From the NCBI RefSeq assembly GCF_905147365.1, contig NC_056416.1, positions 1,384,001 through 1,448,000 on the forward strand: a stretch of 64,000 nt of DNA, read 5' to 3'. A model generated the notes under the pieces. The model searched no databases. It was not told where the DNA came from and saw only the letters and a list, made by a program, of their open reading frames with translations. Both the position numbers and the translations under genes were made by a program. The DNA comes from Aricia agestis. Taxonomy: Eukaryota > Arthropoda > Insecta > Lepidoptera > Lycaenidae. This document shows positions 11,901 through 22,500 of the stretch, piece by piece; the stretch's first letter is position 1, and the number at the start of each line of letters is the position of its first letter.

Positions 11901-14115
11901 GGTCGGAGGTAAATGTTGCTTATATCAAAATGGTGTGGGGGGCTTCGCCTCTGGCCTGTACCAAACCTCCCCCACCTGGAAATGTTGTCGCGTCGTCAGT
12001 TTTGATTCTCAGTGAGTTTTGATTCTCCTTTTTTAGGAACAAAGTTAAGTGAAATTATTGTACCCTAAACTAAACATACACTTTTGGAGTATCATTAATT
12101 AATTACCATGTCCTCCAAATGCTTGGCCCTCGGCTGGAACTTGGGGGGGCTGCTACCCTAAACTAAATACACACTTTTTGACTATCATTTAATTACTTAT
12201 ATGAAGGGCTTGGCCTTCAGCTGGAACTTGGGGGGGCTGCGCCCCCCCAAACCCCGCCTCCCTCGTGGAAGTGTTATCGCGTCGTGATTGTTGAGTTTCG
12301 ATTCTCCTCTTTTAGGAACAAAGCTATAAATTATTTAAAGTAAAATTATTGTACCCTAAACTAAACATACACTTTTTGACTATCATTTAATTACTTATAT
12401 GGAGGGCTTGGCTTTCGGCCGGAACTTAACATCGTATTAATTTAATAATTTAGAGTGCGAAGACTGTGCGAGATGTTGAGCTGCTACCGCGGCGGCGCTG
12501 ACAATATGATGCTGGGTGAGCGGTACGGGTACGGATACGGCAAGAAGGAGACTGCTGGGAAAGGTACGACTAATACATGAGAATACTTGAGTAACAGACC
12601 AAGTAAAAATATAAAGACAAAGTTCTACGTACAACATGAGTAGGTACGGCTAAACTACGCCTCGCCGCTCCGTGCGTATATAGTGCAACGCACAAAATAT
12701 TACTATTTTATTTTATATAACTATTTTTATGTAGTACGTAGCATCGATAGGCATATCATATCATACTGACTTCGCTCTTTGATTTAATAAAAACTGAAAA
12801 ACTATTACTGAATATTATTCGATACTTTTTCACACTTTTCAATATAGAGCACTTTAGTTCATAATCCTTATAAAATACTTTCGCAGCAATGTAGCTGACA
12901 TGGCTCTTAATACATAGAGCTCTTTTTTCCTAATCCTTATAAAATACGAGTCCTTAAATTCACAATAAATTATAGCAATAAAAAATCCCAGGCTACGACT
13001 ACATAACCGGCGGGGGCGGCACCGTGCTCAGTGTGGGCGCGGCGCGCGCGCTGGCGGCCTGCGCGTGCGCGGGTATCTCTGCGCCAGACGACATGACGCT
13101 CGGCGCGTGCGCACGCGCACACACGAAGACTACCATAGTACACTCGCCGTTGTTCCATCAGGTGAATTTTATTTGTTTTGAGATTTATATTATAGTTGAT
13201 GTAGAGCGTTGTCTTTCTGATAATTATTATAGTGTTGAATAAACATAATGAATTAATGAAGTATACTTTATAGTGCACAAAAAGAGTTAACATAGCAGTT
13301 GACATGTTAACCGAGTGCAACAGCAAATCATGCTGTACTCATTTGATTTTCTAAAATTGGCATTACATACATCAAAATTTGGCCAAGTTGAATGAGTTTT
13401 ACGGTACTCCCAAATTAATAATGCGAATGCAAATCTTCGCTAATTGTCGTAATTACGGAAACATCCAAATCTATGAAACGTAAGATCCCCAAACAATGCA
13501 CTTGCATTTTGCACCTATTCAAAGAAAATGGAAGTAAATATCATATAGCCGGTGGCTGTCCGCTGTCGCGCGCCGGTCCATCAATAAGTGCTATATCTCA
13601 CCGGGAAGCCTTCGCGGCGTTACCATGGTAACGTCCAAGCAACGTCAGGCGCCTCTACATCGCTGCAAAGCGCTGTTTTTCTTAAAGTTAAGTTTAAAAC
13701 AGCGCTTGCAGCGACGTCTTCCGATGCTCGGGAAATACGACCGTTGCAGAAAAATTACGAAAATTTCTATGCGCATTATCAATTTGGGAGCACTGTACAC
13801 AGCTGATAACTTTTTTAAAGATTTTGTCTGATATGTTTAAAATAGTTGCTAGATCAAATGCATTTTGGTAGACCAGTGACAAACGGTTCTTTGTCGATCA
13901 GCGATCAGTCACTATATAAGCGATTATAAAGCTGCTTGCAGCCTACATATCTCCCCTTATTACAGGCCCGTCCATCCGACTACCCTCGCGAGGCGATAGC
14001 GCGCGACCGGCCCGTGTCCTTCCACCGCCACTCCGCACCAGACCCGCTCCTGGTGTACGCCACGTGGTTCCGACATGATGACATGGCCGTGCCGAGAGCT
14101 AGGGATGAGCTGTAG
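4405..14115 (+). CDS. Beta-1,3-glucosyltransferase (B3GLCT-like), nine exons, 5' end missing
   Basis: Exons: 4405-4514, 5535-5723, 8078-8226, 8784-8973, 9325-9460, 10666-10816, 12454-12563, 12992-13161 and 13966-14115 (TAG). All introns are GT-AG, and the phases join without a frame break to give 450 residues; vertebrate B3GLCT is about 500, so only the signal-peptide end is absent. The family transfers glucose from UDP-glucose to O-linked fucose on thrombospondin type 1 repeats in the ER, acting after POFUT2. Seen directly: an N-terminal fringe-like half with SQGDPYHA and EPTIIHHFAF, then a GT31 half with the metal-binding DDD (WIFLADDDT, about residue 302), GERYGYGYG, YITGGGG, the conserved PDD motif (APDDMTLG), HSPLFHQARP and YP. 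It ends in RDEL, an ER-retrieval signal matching the family's ER location. A possible poly(A) signal lies 19 bases past the stop. Function is inferred from motif order and is secure at family level. Confidence 0.92.
4996..5040. repeat. Short hairpin repeat
   Basis: An arm at 4996-5014 (atgcgg, eight T, gtcgt) pairs with 5024-5040 (acgac, six A, ccgcat) around a nine-base loop, differing by two bases of homopolymer length. It sits in the first visible intron. It is probably a fold-back remnant of a mobile element. Confidence 0.6.
5726..5804 (+). pseudogene. Decayed partial tandem copy of the upstream B3GLCT exon
   Basis: Starting three bases after the exon end at 5723, the intron repeats part of exon 5535-5723: the copy of 'gagtccacct', then 'ggggcgtcgagcatcatccc' (original ggggcgtggagcatcatccc), then 'gctgctgcgata', ending in 'accaggtgaat', which mimics the real donor 'cgccaggtgagt'. 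Read in the parental frame it hits TAG within a dozen codons, so it cannot replace the real exon. It keeps an acceptor-like 'cccag' and a donor-like 'gtgaat'. Confidence 0.7.
6369..6572 (-). repeat. Lepidopteran dispersed repeat, family A (copy 1)
   Basis: Reads 'tttataaatgcgaaagtgtg', then gtctgtctgtt, 'cctcttcacg', 'aaaccgattttgct', 'cccgggaaaggacatagg' and 'gggcgtcatctagtg'. It is the reverse of copies at 7490, 17153 and 37089. The consistent ends across six copies suggest a SINE-like or non-autonomous element. I could not fix its class. Confidence 0.75.
6689..6706. repeat. Poly(C) tract, 18 bases
   Basis: An uninterrupted run of 18 C in an AT-rich intron. It is a replication-slippage site, and its length in the assembly may be uncertain. 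Confidence 0.9.
6886..7479 (-). mobile_element. Miniature LTR retroelement (TRIM-like), no coding sequence
   Basis: Two direct repeats, 6886-7006 (121 bp) and 7311-7479 (169 bp), are nearly identical outside a 48-bp stretch missing from the first, where a short GGCCGAA repeat marks the deletion ends. On the - strand each begins TGTGGCGGTACCC. A purine run (GGGGGGGAGTGA, 7007-7018) lies directly before the 3' copy, and a TGGTGACC primer-binding-site-like sequence (7291-7305) lies just after the 5' copy. About 300 bp of non-coding DNA lies between. This is the layout of a terminal-repeat retrotransposon in miniature or a heavily deleted gypsy element. I found no clear target duplication. Confidence 0.65.
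7490..7693 (+). repeat. Family A repeat (copy 2)
   Basis: Starts 'actagatgacgtccgcaact' and ends 'tttataatattagtatgg'. It abuts the TRIM-like element within about 10 bp, so one may have inserted beside or into the other. Confidence 0.75.
9325..14115 (+). CDS. B3GLCT exons 5-9: catalytic GT31 domain and RDEL tail
   Basis: These five exons give about 238 residues. WIFFAVKTWSGFHDTRAKVV opens the domain with the usual 'responsible for running trunk Trp' spacing of fringe-type enzymes. The DDD triplet lies at about 10795-10803 and GERYGYGYG in 12454-12563. The GGGG turn and PDD motif are in 12992-13161, an exon of extreme GC and alanine content (ARALAACACAG). The last exon reads ARPSDYPREAIARDRPVSFH and closes with ARDEL. 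The 12454 exon directly follows about a kilobase of tandem and interspersed repeats. Confidence 0.92.
9746..9875. mobile_element. Harbinger-like MITE, 130 bp
   Basis: Terminal inverted repeats of about 35 bp start GGGCCTGTTTCACCACTTCC on the left and AGGCCTGTTTCACCACTTCC on the right. The element is flanked by TAA on both sides (9743-9745 and 9876-9878). The G-rich start, TGTTTCAC core and 3-bp TWA target duplication fit PIF/Harbinger. A second copy lies at 16950-17077. Confidence 0.75.
10005..10620 (-). repeat. Family B repeat interrupted by a nested family A copy
   Basis: Reverse orientation of the dispersed repeat that begins 'ccaagtgcgagt' and ends 'gggtacggaaccct': 'agggttccgtacccaaaggg' at 10005 and 'actcgcacttggccaatttt' near 10600. 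Within it sit a 27-bp perfect inverted repeat (10111-10137 and 10530-10556) and a family A copy (10175-10420) with a long gtct microsatellite. It lies in the intron before the DDD exon. Confidence 0.7.
10175..10420 (-). repeat. Family A repeat (copy 3) with expanded (GTCT)n
   Basis: Starts 'tactaatattataaatgcg' and ends 'gttgcgggcgtcatatag'. The internal gtct/gtcc run (10200-10258) is much longer than in the other copies, showing microsatellite expansion inside the element. Confidence 0.75.
11440..12430 (+). repeat. Repeat cluster with tandem units upstream of an exon
   Basis: Begins with the dispersed 'acccgactacggcgaagcaa' repeat and (gtat)n, then a purine-rich block (11830-11910). Three tandem units follow, each opening 'taccctaaactaaa' (12061, 12154 and 12351) and running through 'tatcatttaattacttata' to 'cttgg...ggaactt'. 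A second shared block ('gattctcc...ttaggaacaaag') occurs at about 12020 and 12300. The array ends about 25 bp before exon 12454. Confidence 0.7.
13661..13713. repeat. Inverted repeat in last B3GLCT intron
   Basis: 'gctgcaaagcgctgtttt' is mirrored by 'aaaacagcgcttgcagc' around a short AT spacer. It is probably the core of a palindromic MITE; its outer ends could not be fixed. Confidence 0.55.
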
Positions 14116-14133
14116 CTTGGAATTGCTGCTGGT

Positions 14134-14139
14134 AATAAA
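14134..14139 (+). promoter_or_regulatory. Poly(A) signal AATAAA, B3GLCT
   Basis: AATAAA starts 19 bases after the TAG at 14113-14115. If used, the 3'UTR would be very short (about 40 bases). No downstream GU-rich element was weighed. Confidence 0.5.
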
Positions 14140-14168
14140 TCATGTTGTATTACGAGGCTCCTAGTGTA

Positions 14169-14320
14169 AGTCACAAGGTTCTGGTTCCATTAGCGCCACA
14201 TTCCTGCATCGCGCTATCGAAGTTTTCTAAGTGCGCCGGTATACGACAGCTGAAATTAATCACGTGGGCTTCCAGAGCATACCACCTCGCTCGGGCGGAA
14301 GATCTTCCTTTGCGGCCACT
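14169..14320. repeat. Diverged relative of the TRIM-like LTR, opposite orientation
   Basis: Contains 'ccacattcctgcatcgcgct', 'atcgaagtttt', 'cacgtgggcttcc' and 'ggaagatcttcctttgcggc', the reverse complement of matching blocks in 7311-7479, with clear divergence. It retains the block deleted from the 6886 LTR, so that block is ancestral. Confidence 0.6.
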
Positions 14321-14598
14321 ACGCATATTCCCACAGATATATCATAGTACCATATACACATGGTAGAGCTTGTCTAACTTAGAATGAATCTTCCGTATTT
14401 TCAATATAAAATTTCGTATTTATATCAACTATGAAGTAGTGGGTCATTTCAAGTTAGTCAAGCTGTAGCGAGATTCTTCGTCGCGGAAGCTAGCCAGATA
14501 TTAAAGTCTACGCGTCTTATAACTTTTCATTCGTGTGAGTGTCACACAGACAGTATACGTGTGACGTCCGGCCTGAGGCGCGACACCATTACTCCTTT

Positions 14599-14705
14599 GG
14601 GTCAATAATAATTCAGACCGCAACGCGACGCGTAGATGCAATTGACAGATTTTTACGTGAGGTGTCTTGCAAATCTGTCAAATCCATACAAATTAGAAAT
14701 GACCC
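14599..14705. mobile_element. Truncated MITE related to 36433-36598
   Basis: Opens 'gggtcaataataattcagac' and 'cgcaacgcgacgcgtagatg' and ends 'aatgaccc'. The left arm matches the MITE at 36433, while the right arm has lost its inner half. The flanks do not give a clean target duplication. Confidence 0.55.
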
Positions 14706-14985
14706 TTAGTCAACTGATTTAGTCGCGACTTGCGAATCGCGATGCGTCATTCACACACACCAACTTTTAGGTATGTGTGTGCTCACACCGATGCAAAGTT
14801 CAGCTTAGGGCCTTATCATACTAGTGACTTCGGGGCGGGACGGGCAGGCAGCGAATACGTCGCGCTTTCGGTTCTGTGTTTTGTTATTTAGTTGTGTGGC
14901 GTCCACACTGCTCTGTCGCGCGGAAGCATATTATAAATCATGCCTAACTCGCTGCAGACACGCGATAAAAACGTTGCGTACCCAC

Positions 14986-15360
14986 CAGCGATGCCAGATT
15001 TTTTTGGACCAAGTCGGGACTTTGGAACTTTTGAGAAAAAAAAACGGGATTCTTTAGTCAAAAGCGGGACAATGTAAAAAAAGATATAAAATCAAAAGTT
15101 TTTTGAATTTTTTATCTTTTCATTTGCGTTAGAATAACGTTTACGTGACAAAAGATAGCTAAAGTAGCCAAAGAAAATCCACCCCTCTACCTCCCGTACT
15201 TTTATCTTCATTACGCACCTTTCTTTCTCAGCCCGTTGCGCGCTGCACGTACGTTTGGACGTTCCCCGAAAAGCGGGACTGAGCCTGTCCCGCGCGGGAC
15301 ATTTAATTTTAATGAAAAAATCGGGACGTCCTGCCAAAATCGGGACGTCTGGCAACGCTG
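14986..15360. mobile_element. hAT-like MITE, 375 bp, with 8-bp target duplication
   Basis: Terminal repeats CAGCGATGCCAGA and (reverse complement of the right end) CAGCGTTGCCAGA match at 12 of 13 positions. GTACCCAC flanks the element exactly on both sides (14978-14985 and 15361-15368). CAG-type ends plus an 8-bp duplication are the hAT signature. The inside repeats 'cgggac' motifs and has no coding sequence. Confidence 0.85.
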
Positions 15361-16737
15361 GTACCCACCCACGCGTCGCTGTGCGCCCCCTCCCTCAATT
15401 CCGCTCGTAAATCGCTAATATGATAACAGCCTTAGGTCTCGTAGACTACTAAAAAACAGTGAAATGGTATGCTTTCGCTTGTTATCTCGAATAATTTTTA
15501 TAATAACGTTTTGTGCCATATTTGAAATGTTATATTTATTTGTGAACATACACGTGTTGTATGTCAGACGATGATATTATGTTACGAGAAAATATTAAGT
15601 TCCATGAGTAGGGACCATTTTGTATGGACAGATTACGATAAATACAGAATAACGTGTTGGACACTCAGTAACGTGAAATGGGATTACTTTGGTCATAATA
15701 TAGGTTTTAATAATTACGTTATAGTTTTACGTAAGATTTACAATGTTATATTTATATATTATGTATTGTTTATATTTCATGTATATTTGCGAATGTGTTG
15801 TATGTTAGAGACTGCCAGTTTTGTGCTTAGAAACATATCATGTTAAAACTAATAAGTAATAAAGATTTATATTTTTCTATTTAAGTATTTTATTAGCATG
15901 TGTCCTTTTTGTGGTGATTCTAATTTCCCATTAAAAGCAAAGTAAACTTTTTTCTTTATTATCTCTTGATAAAAACTGAAAAATTGTAACGTGGTCTGTG
16001 ACATCATAACTCCCAAACGTGTAAATCGATTTTGATAAGGTTTTCCGCTGACATAATAGAGACTACGAAGCTTATTCATCATCACCCTCCCTGCTCGACA
16101 ATTCAAATATTTTCTATCAAGTTTATAATTTCAAGGAAGTAGATGAAAAACGTCATACAAATCCTCTCAAGATGTGAGTTGGGTAAGCGGTTGTTAGCGT
16201 AAGGGACATGTCCCCACTACGGGCCATTGCGGGTTCTGGTCACGCACCAGTCGACAATACACGCGATCCCTTAACAAAATATTGGGATTGGAACGCCTCT
16301 AGGATATTGGTTTTTTGAGTTAACTGTAGATGATATGAATTATGGGGTGGTAAGTATAATGTAAAGCCGTATAGTAAATAGGCAAGGAATGAAAACTGAA
16401 GTGACGTAGCTCTGTATATTTAAAACTTTCAATTGTGTACATTTACAATAGGGATGATGACAAGGTCAAAGATTAGCGTATTTTGTTAATAAAATAAAGA
16501 AATCACGGTAAAAAAGAAGTGTTCCCAAAATTTCAGCTCGATAGCATTTGTATTTTTTTTGTTATGCGCCTTTAAAGTTGGATATTCAAGTCGAATTTTT
16601 TTTCAATTAAATTTCTTAATATTTGTATATAATTCGATAAGTTATGCAATTAAAAGCAACTTTTGTTATGAAACCACTTTCATAAACGCAATATTTAATA
16701 TACCTGTCGAACAAAGCTGTCTCCCGATGCGTACAAA

Positions 16738-16767
16738 CTACGAAAGACTGACGTCAGTCTTTCGTAG
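16738..16767. repeat. Perfect 30-bp palindrome centred on TGACGTCA
   Basis: 'ctacgaaagactgac' is followed by its exact reverse complement, placing the CRE-like octamer TGACGTCA at the centre. Weaker symmetry continues outward for about 20 bp each side (cccgatgcgtacaaa against ttttgtatggagcgtttcggg). It is probably the heart of a fold-back element. Confidence 0.75.
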
Positions 16768-16949
16768 CGTTTTGTATGGAGCGTTTCGGGCAGGTCTTTT
16801 TTATGAGATATTTGAATTGTCATATCTTGGTGAATTTTTAAGCTATCAGAGTCATTCTTTCAACTATGTTTCTATTTTTTAAGTGTCCTTCAATTACCGA
16901 TAAGAAAAAAAAATAGTCATCATGCTTATTGAGGCATCAGACATTCTAA

Positions 16950-17077
16950 GGGCCCGTTTTACCACTTCCTGATAGATTCCACAACTTATCTGACAAATAA
17001 GTAGATACTCTATACTCCCTCTGTCAGATAAGTTGCGGATCTATCCGACACTTATCAGGAAGTGGTGAAACAGGCTC
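16950..17077. mobile_element. Harbinger-like MITE, second copy, 128 bp
   Basis: Ends GGGCCCGTTTTACCACTTCC and (right, reversed) GAGCCTGTTTCACCACTTCC. Flanks are TAA (16947-16949) and TGA (17078-17080), a target duplication with one change. It is older-looking than the 9746 copy, with a diverged middle. Confidence 0.7.
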
Positions 17078-17152
17078 TGAATATTATATTCATATTATAT
17101 TACGTAATAAGTTACAATATCTTGTTTTGAACACGGCCATGTTTTAATTTTG

Positions 17153-17380
17153 ACTAGATGACGCCCGCTACTCCGTTGCGCCAATATTCGTTTAACGCGG
17201 GAACCGCACATTTGTTAAGATAAAAAGTATCTTATGTCCTTTCCCGCGACTCTCCACACCAAACAGCAAAATCGGTTCAGCGGTTTAGGCGTGAAGTATC
17301 TCTTCACGCCTAAACCGCGCATTTATATATTTAACAACAGACACATTTTCGCATTTATAAATTATAATATTAGTAATATG
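17153..17380 (+). repeat. Family A repeat (copy 4)
   Basis: Starts 'gactagatgacgcccgctac' and ends with 'tttataaattataatatta'. It contains a local inverted duplication of 'gcggtttaggcgtgaag' where the usual cagacagac run would be. Confidence 0.7.
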
Positions 17381-18136
17381 GATTGCTTAAACCAACATGC
17401 TCTCAAGACAAGCAAGGAAGAGGCAACTGGCACGGTCTTTATAACCTCCTCCTTTTTTGGAGTCGGTTAACAAAATATTGAATACTGTTTTGCAGCAGCA
17501 CATCTTAAGATAACGGCTGTCATGATCTCTTACCAGGCTAATTTTGATCATTAGTTTATAACCGAGGTAGCCAAGTAATGAAAGGCTAATGCATGAGTCG
17601 GGAGTATTCTCGCCAGTCATCGCTCTTTATGTCTCAGATCAATTAATACCTCCTTTCACCAAGTTATGGAAGATAATTACTTATCTGGGAATATAATGGC
17701 TCATATACAGGGGATCTAGACATGCGGTAGCGTGTCAAGCCAAGTTCAAGTATAACAGAATAGAGTTTTACTCTATCAATAAGCTTAGCAAAATTTTAGG
17801 TATGTATGTATACTACAGTGAGGAAGGCTGATTTTTTCCAGAGGGAAGCCCTTCTTTCGATGTTGGATTTGTCGGAATGCAGTAAATTAAGCCGATTATG
17901 GTGAGATATCAAACTGTCACAAGTTTAAAACATCGTAAGTTTGTGAGTAAATACCTACGTTTGTGACTTTTACAATCAAAATGAACTGAACAGATTTCGA
18001 TAATCATGGTAGAAGTTTAGGCTCTGAAGTCTGAATTAACACAGGATACTTTTTATCCCAAATTCCGGAAGTGGCGGCTAAGATCTAATTTTTGTATTTT
18101 CATTAGCTGCATTTTTATTAGCAGTCTGATAGACTT

Positions 18137-18286
18137 GCCCGTATAAATAGTTCTTAAGATGCGACCCGGTCTCAAGACGCGGTTAGGCTCTGTGATTGGT
18201 CCAAATTTTGACAGCCAACCAATCACAGAGCCTGAACCGTGTCTTGAGACCGAGATGCATCTTGAGTACTGACTATCTATACGGGC
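18137..18286. mobile_element. Palindromic MITE, about 150 bp
   Basis: Arms of about 63 bp: the left opens gcccgtataaatagt and includes ggtctcaagac and ggctctgtgattgg; the right mirrors these and ends actatctatacgggc. The loop is about 15 bp. No clear target duplication was found. Confidence 0.65.
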
Positions 18287-19330
18287 CGACTCGACTCGAC
18301 TCAAAAATCGCGCTTTCGTAATCCACGCGTTCGCGTCCGCTCTGCTTATAAAGCCGGCAGGGGCCTTACGATAAAGAAACCATAGAGAGGAGTCTCTAGC
18401 TTAAATAACTCTAAATGCCACCACTAAATACTTAGTAAGCATATTGATGATGAAGTTATTTATCGTTCCTCGTTGAACACCGCATTGTTTCCGCTAATAA
18501 ACCTCTCGGCTCTAACTAATGAAATACACTCCCGGAATACAGATGCTCGCAAATTGAAAGAGTCGAGATTTTGTTCGGTCTGTTTTTAATTTTGTATGAA
18601 TTTATTGTGTTACCTGTGTTGAATACCAAAATGTATTTAAAAAATTCTTAAAAAGAAACGTATACTTACCTGATTGACAAGTTTTGATTTTGCAAGATAT
18701 TATTTAACTATGTTTACTGTTTATTCTTTACCTATGTACTGTCTAAGTTTAGATACAGTATGTTCTTATTGTGTACTTTTACTGTTTACATTTCAATTAA
18801 AGACGCAAAGTTTGATTAAAAAAAAATTGTAAAAAAAACGCCCTTACGAATTATCATAATTTAAAGGGGGCAAAAACTTTTGGGAGACAAAACGAAGAAA
18901 AATGTAAAGGAAAATTGAATTATAATTTCTTAGGGAAATGGTGAATTGTAGCGAGGAGAGAAGACAGTGGCGTGTTTAAGGCGCCTTAAGTTCCGTAAAG
19001 TTACTTCTGAATATAGAGCCAAATATTGGCGTAACTTAAATAATAAGTGCAAGCTCGTTGATGTATTTTAAATAGTTTTTTTTTTTCGAAAAATATTTTA
19101 GCCTACTCTTCTCAACTAGGAATAAATAGATAGGGATAATCCACTGGATAATCTCACATTGTTATTATATAAGTATACACATCGTTTTTCTCACTTTTTT
19201 GTTTATGTCAGATTAAGTCCTCGTAAAGCCAGCAAACTTAGCATAATAATAATAATAATAATACTCCCCACACCGGTTTCGGTGACGGTGGCCGGTTTCA
19301 TTGAAACCAGGCCAGGTACGCAGGAGTAAT

Positions 19331-19563
19331 TGATGGGGCTGGAGCCTGGAGCCGTCTACTGGAAGGTGCCTCGATGATGGTGATGAATGAAACCTGATTT
19401 AGACTCAATACGATTTATTGATACTTTAAAGTATGACACTTTGACATGCGCACACCGGCGGTGGTCCAATATCGAGTGAAGGGGGCGCGCCGCGCAGCCC
19501 GGGCGCAGGCCTACGTAAGCCCTGCGTGTGTGCGTGTGACGTCGATGATGTGATGCGTCGACA
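19331..19563 (-). repeat. BEL 3' LTR, 233 bp
   Basis: On the - strand it starts TGTCGACGCATCACATC and ends in CCCCATCA. No difference from the other LTR was seen on reading through both. Confidence 0.9.
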
Positions 19564-19588
19564 TGCCGGCCCTCATTGAAGCCTCGCT

Positions 19589-22500
19589 TCAATCTTGTTC
19601 AGGTTTTGGAAGAGGACAAATTTTTGAGAATGAGCGTCGGACTGTCCCTGACGATGTCTTGATGTCAGCCACTCGTGTTACTCCATCAGATCCCGGATAA
19701 ATGGTTATGATTCGTCCCAAGTGCCATTTCATTGGAGGCAGGTGGTCATCTTTGATAAGTACGAGATCTCCTTTGCAGAGCGACCCATGAGATTGTTTCC
19801 ACTTGGTGCGAATTTGGAGCTCCGAAATATATTCTTTGTGCCATCTTGACCAGAATTGTTGACGTACTCTTTCGATTCTTTGGTAACGATCGAGGCGATG
19901 CAATGGAATTTCGGCTAAGTCTGGCTCTGGTAATGACGTGATTTGTCTGCCAATTAGGAAATGGCCTGGGGTAAGGGGAAGTAGGTCTTCGGGATTTGAT
20001 GACATTGGGGTAAGAGGACGCGAGTTAAGTATTGCCTCAATTTGAGTCAGGGCTGTGTACAGTTGCTCGTATGTTAAATTTAAGTTACCAATTGCACGTT
20101 TCAAATGATTTTTAGTAGATTTTACACCTGATTCATGAAGTCCACCAAAATGGGGAGACCGGGGAGGCGAGAAACTAAATTTTATGGATTCTTGTGCAAA
20201 AATATCAACTATTTTGTCTCCGTCTGTAGATATCATTTTTTTAATCTCATTATTAGCTCCAACAAAATTCGAACCATTATCGCAATACATGTATGATGGT
20301 TTGCCTCTACGCGATATGAACCTTTTTAAGGCTAAAATAAATTTTGTAGTGGACATGTCGCTAACTAATTCCAAGTGTATGGCTTTAGTGGTAAAGCATA
20401 CAAAGACGCAAATATATGATTTTATTAAGCGACATCCTCGCCCTTCTTTATTAGCAATCATAATAGGACCACAATAATCAGTTGATGTGTATTGGAAGGG
20501 ATAACCGACGTCGCTTGCACTAAATCTTTCTTTGGGAATATTTCCCATTATAGGTATAGTACTGTCAGCACGAAATCGCCTACAAATGGTGCAGTTTCGA
20601 TACACATGCCTAGCCAGATCTCGCCCACCAATCGTCCAATAGTTTTGACGAGTGGAGTAAAGTAATTGTTGCGGTCCGGTATGCATTAGAATTTTGTGTT
20701 CATTTTGAAATAAAAGCTTAGAAAATATATGATTTTTATGAATGAGAAATGGGTGTTTTTTATTATAATCATACTGTGAATTTAGAAGTCGTCCCCCGAC
20801 TCTTATTACATCTAATTTATGATCAAAAAATGGATTAAGAGATAAAATTGAGCAAGTACTTTTTAAAGTTTTATTTGATTTTAACTGTTCGTACTCTATA
20901 GGAAATGATTGCTTCTGTGATATACTAATTAACTTGTAAATAGCGTTTTTAATTTCAGATACTTGTAAAGGGCCTGTTATTTTATTTTTATTATTTTTTA
21001 AATTGTAAATAAAACGTAGGATATAAGCCATGGTTCTTTGCATTCGGGAATAACTAGAAAATTTAACAAATGGAAATACCGATTCATCTGATTGAGCTAT
21101 TGTTAATGTTACTTCTTGTTTTAGTTCTGGTAAAATTAAATTATTATTTTTAAAATCAAATGTAGGCCACGATGACTCGGTGGACTGTAAAAAATGCGGG
21201 CCTTTCCACCATTGCTCACAGCTGATTAACACATCAGGGCTGGTTTTACGCGTTAGATAGTCCGCTGAATTTAAATATGTTGGAACATAATTCCACGAGC
21301 TAATGTTTGAAATGGACTGTATTTCTCCTATTCTGTTACGTACAAATGTCTGCAGTCTATTAGTAGTTGTGTTAAGCCAGCCTAAAACGATGGTGGAGTC
21401 GCACCAATAAAAAATATTATCTATAGTGAGTCGCAATGATTCAACGATCTTGATACCGAGTCTCGCTCCTAGTAATGCGCCGCAAAGTTCTAGACGCGGG
21501 AGTGTTTGCGGTTTCAGAGGCGAAACTTTATTTTTTGAACACAAGAGCGTCACGTTTACTTCGCCACTATCGTCAACAGACCGTAAATATGCGCACGCTC
21601 CGTATGCGTCTTCGGAAGCGTCCGTAAATATATGCAATTGTAGGTTATTGTAATTCGAACGAAGAGCGTGTCTGGGGATTCTTAAATTATTTAATTCTGA
21701 TAATGACGAAATGAACTTATACCAAGCTGTACGTGTAGCTTCTGGTACTGGATCGTCCCACGACAACTTACATAACCATAGTTTTTGTAGGGTTATTTTT
21801 GCTTCTAATATAGAAGGGGTGACCAGGCCCAGTGGGTCAAAAAGTTGAGATATAGTAGACAAAATATTTCTTTTGGTTATTTTGCTACAAGTTTTTAAAT
21901 TTATATTAAAACAAATTTCGTCTGACTTATGATCCCAGTTTATACCTAATGTTTTTGAAACATCATTCGGACATAAATCTAAGCGATCAATTGTTATGTT
22001 GTCGTTTGAAAGGTTTTTAATTTGTGATAGCACATTTTTATCGTTCGAACACCACTTACGCAAAGGGAAACAGCCACTAGCAAGTTGCTTGGTAACTCCT
22101 GTATAAATGTGAAGAGCCTGAGAGATGTTACTAGCGCCTGTGATGACGTCATCGACGTAGAAGTCTTTAGAGATCACCTCTTGAATCAGCGGGTCGGTAC
22201 ATTCGTCGGCTAACTGCTTGAGACACCGTATCGCTAAGAATGGAGCCGAAGCAGTGCCGTACGTTACCGTGTTTAGCTCGTAGGCCCGCAGAGGTTCGCT
22301 AGGCTCGTCGCGCCACAGTATTTGTTGAAGGGGTCTTTGTGACTCATTAACTTCGACCTGCCTATACATTTTAGTGACGTCAGCTGTAATGACGATATTA
22401 TGTTGACGAAAGCGCAATAATATTGAGAAAAGATCATCTTGTATCGTCGGGCCGACCATTTGCAACTCATTAAATGAATAACCGGAAGATGATTTCATAG

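Larger units (their letters stand above)
14140..19231. other. Intergenic, repeat-bearing, no gene seen
   Basis: Open frames here are short, without recognisable domains or splice context. The stretch holds an LTR-like fragment, several MITEs, a palindrome and family A copies, listed separately. 15540-15850 is AT-rich with two loosely similar blocks around 'tgttgtatgt'. 18300-19230 looks unique and AT-rich. Confidence 0.6.

Noticed and set aside
12970..13326. 118-residue - strand frame with CACARAERH
   Set aside because: Antisense shadow of the GC-rich exon 12992-13161.
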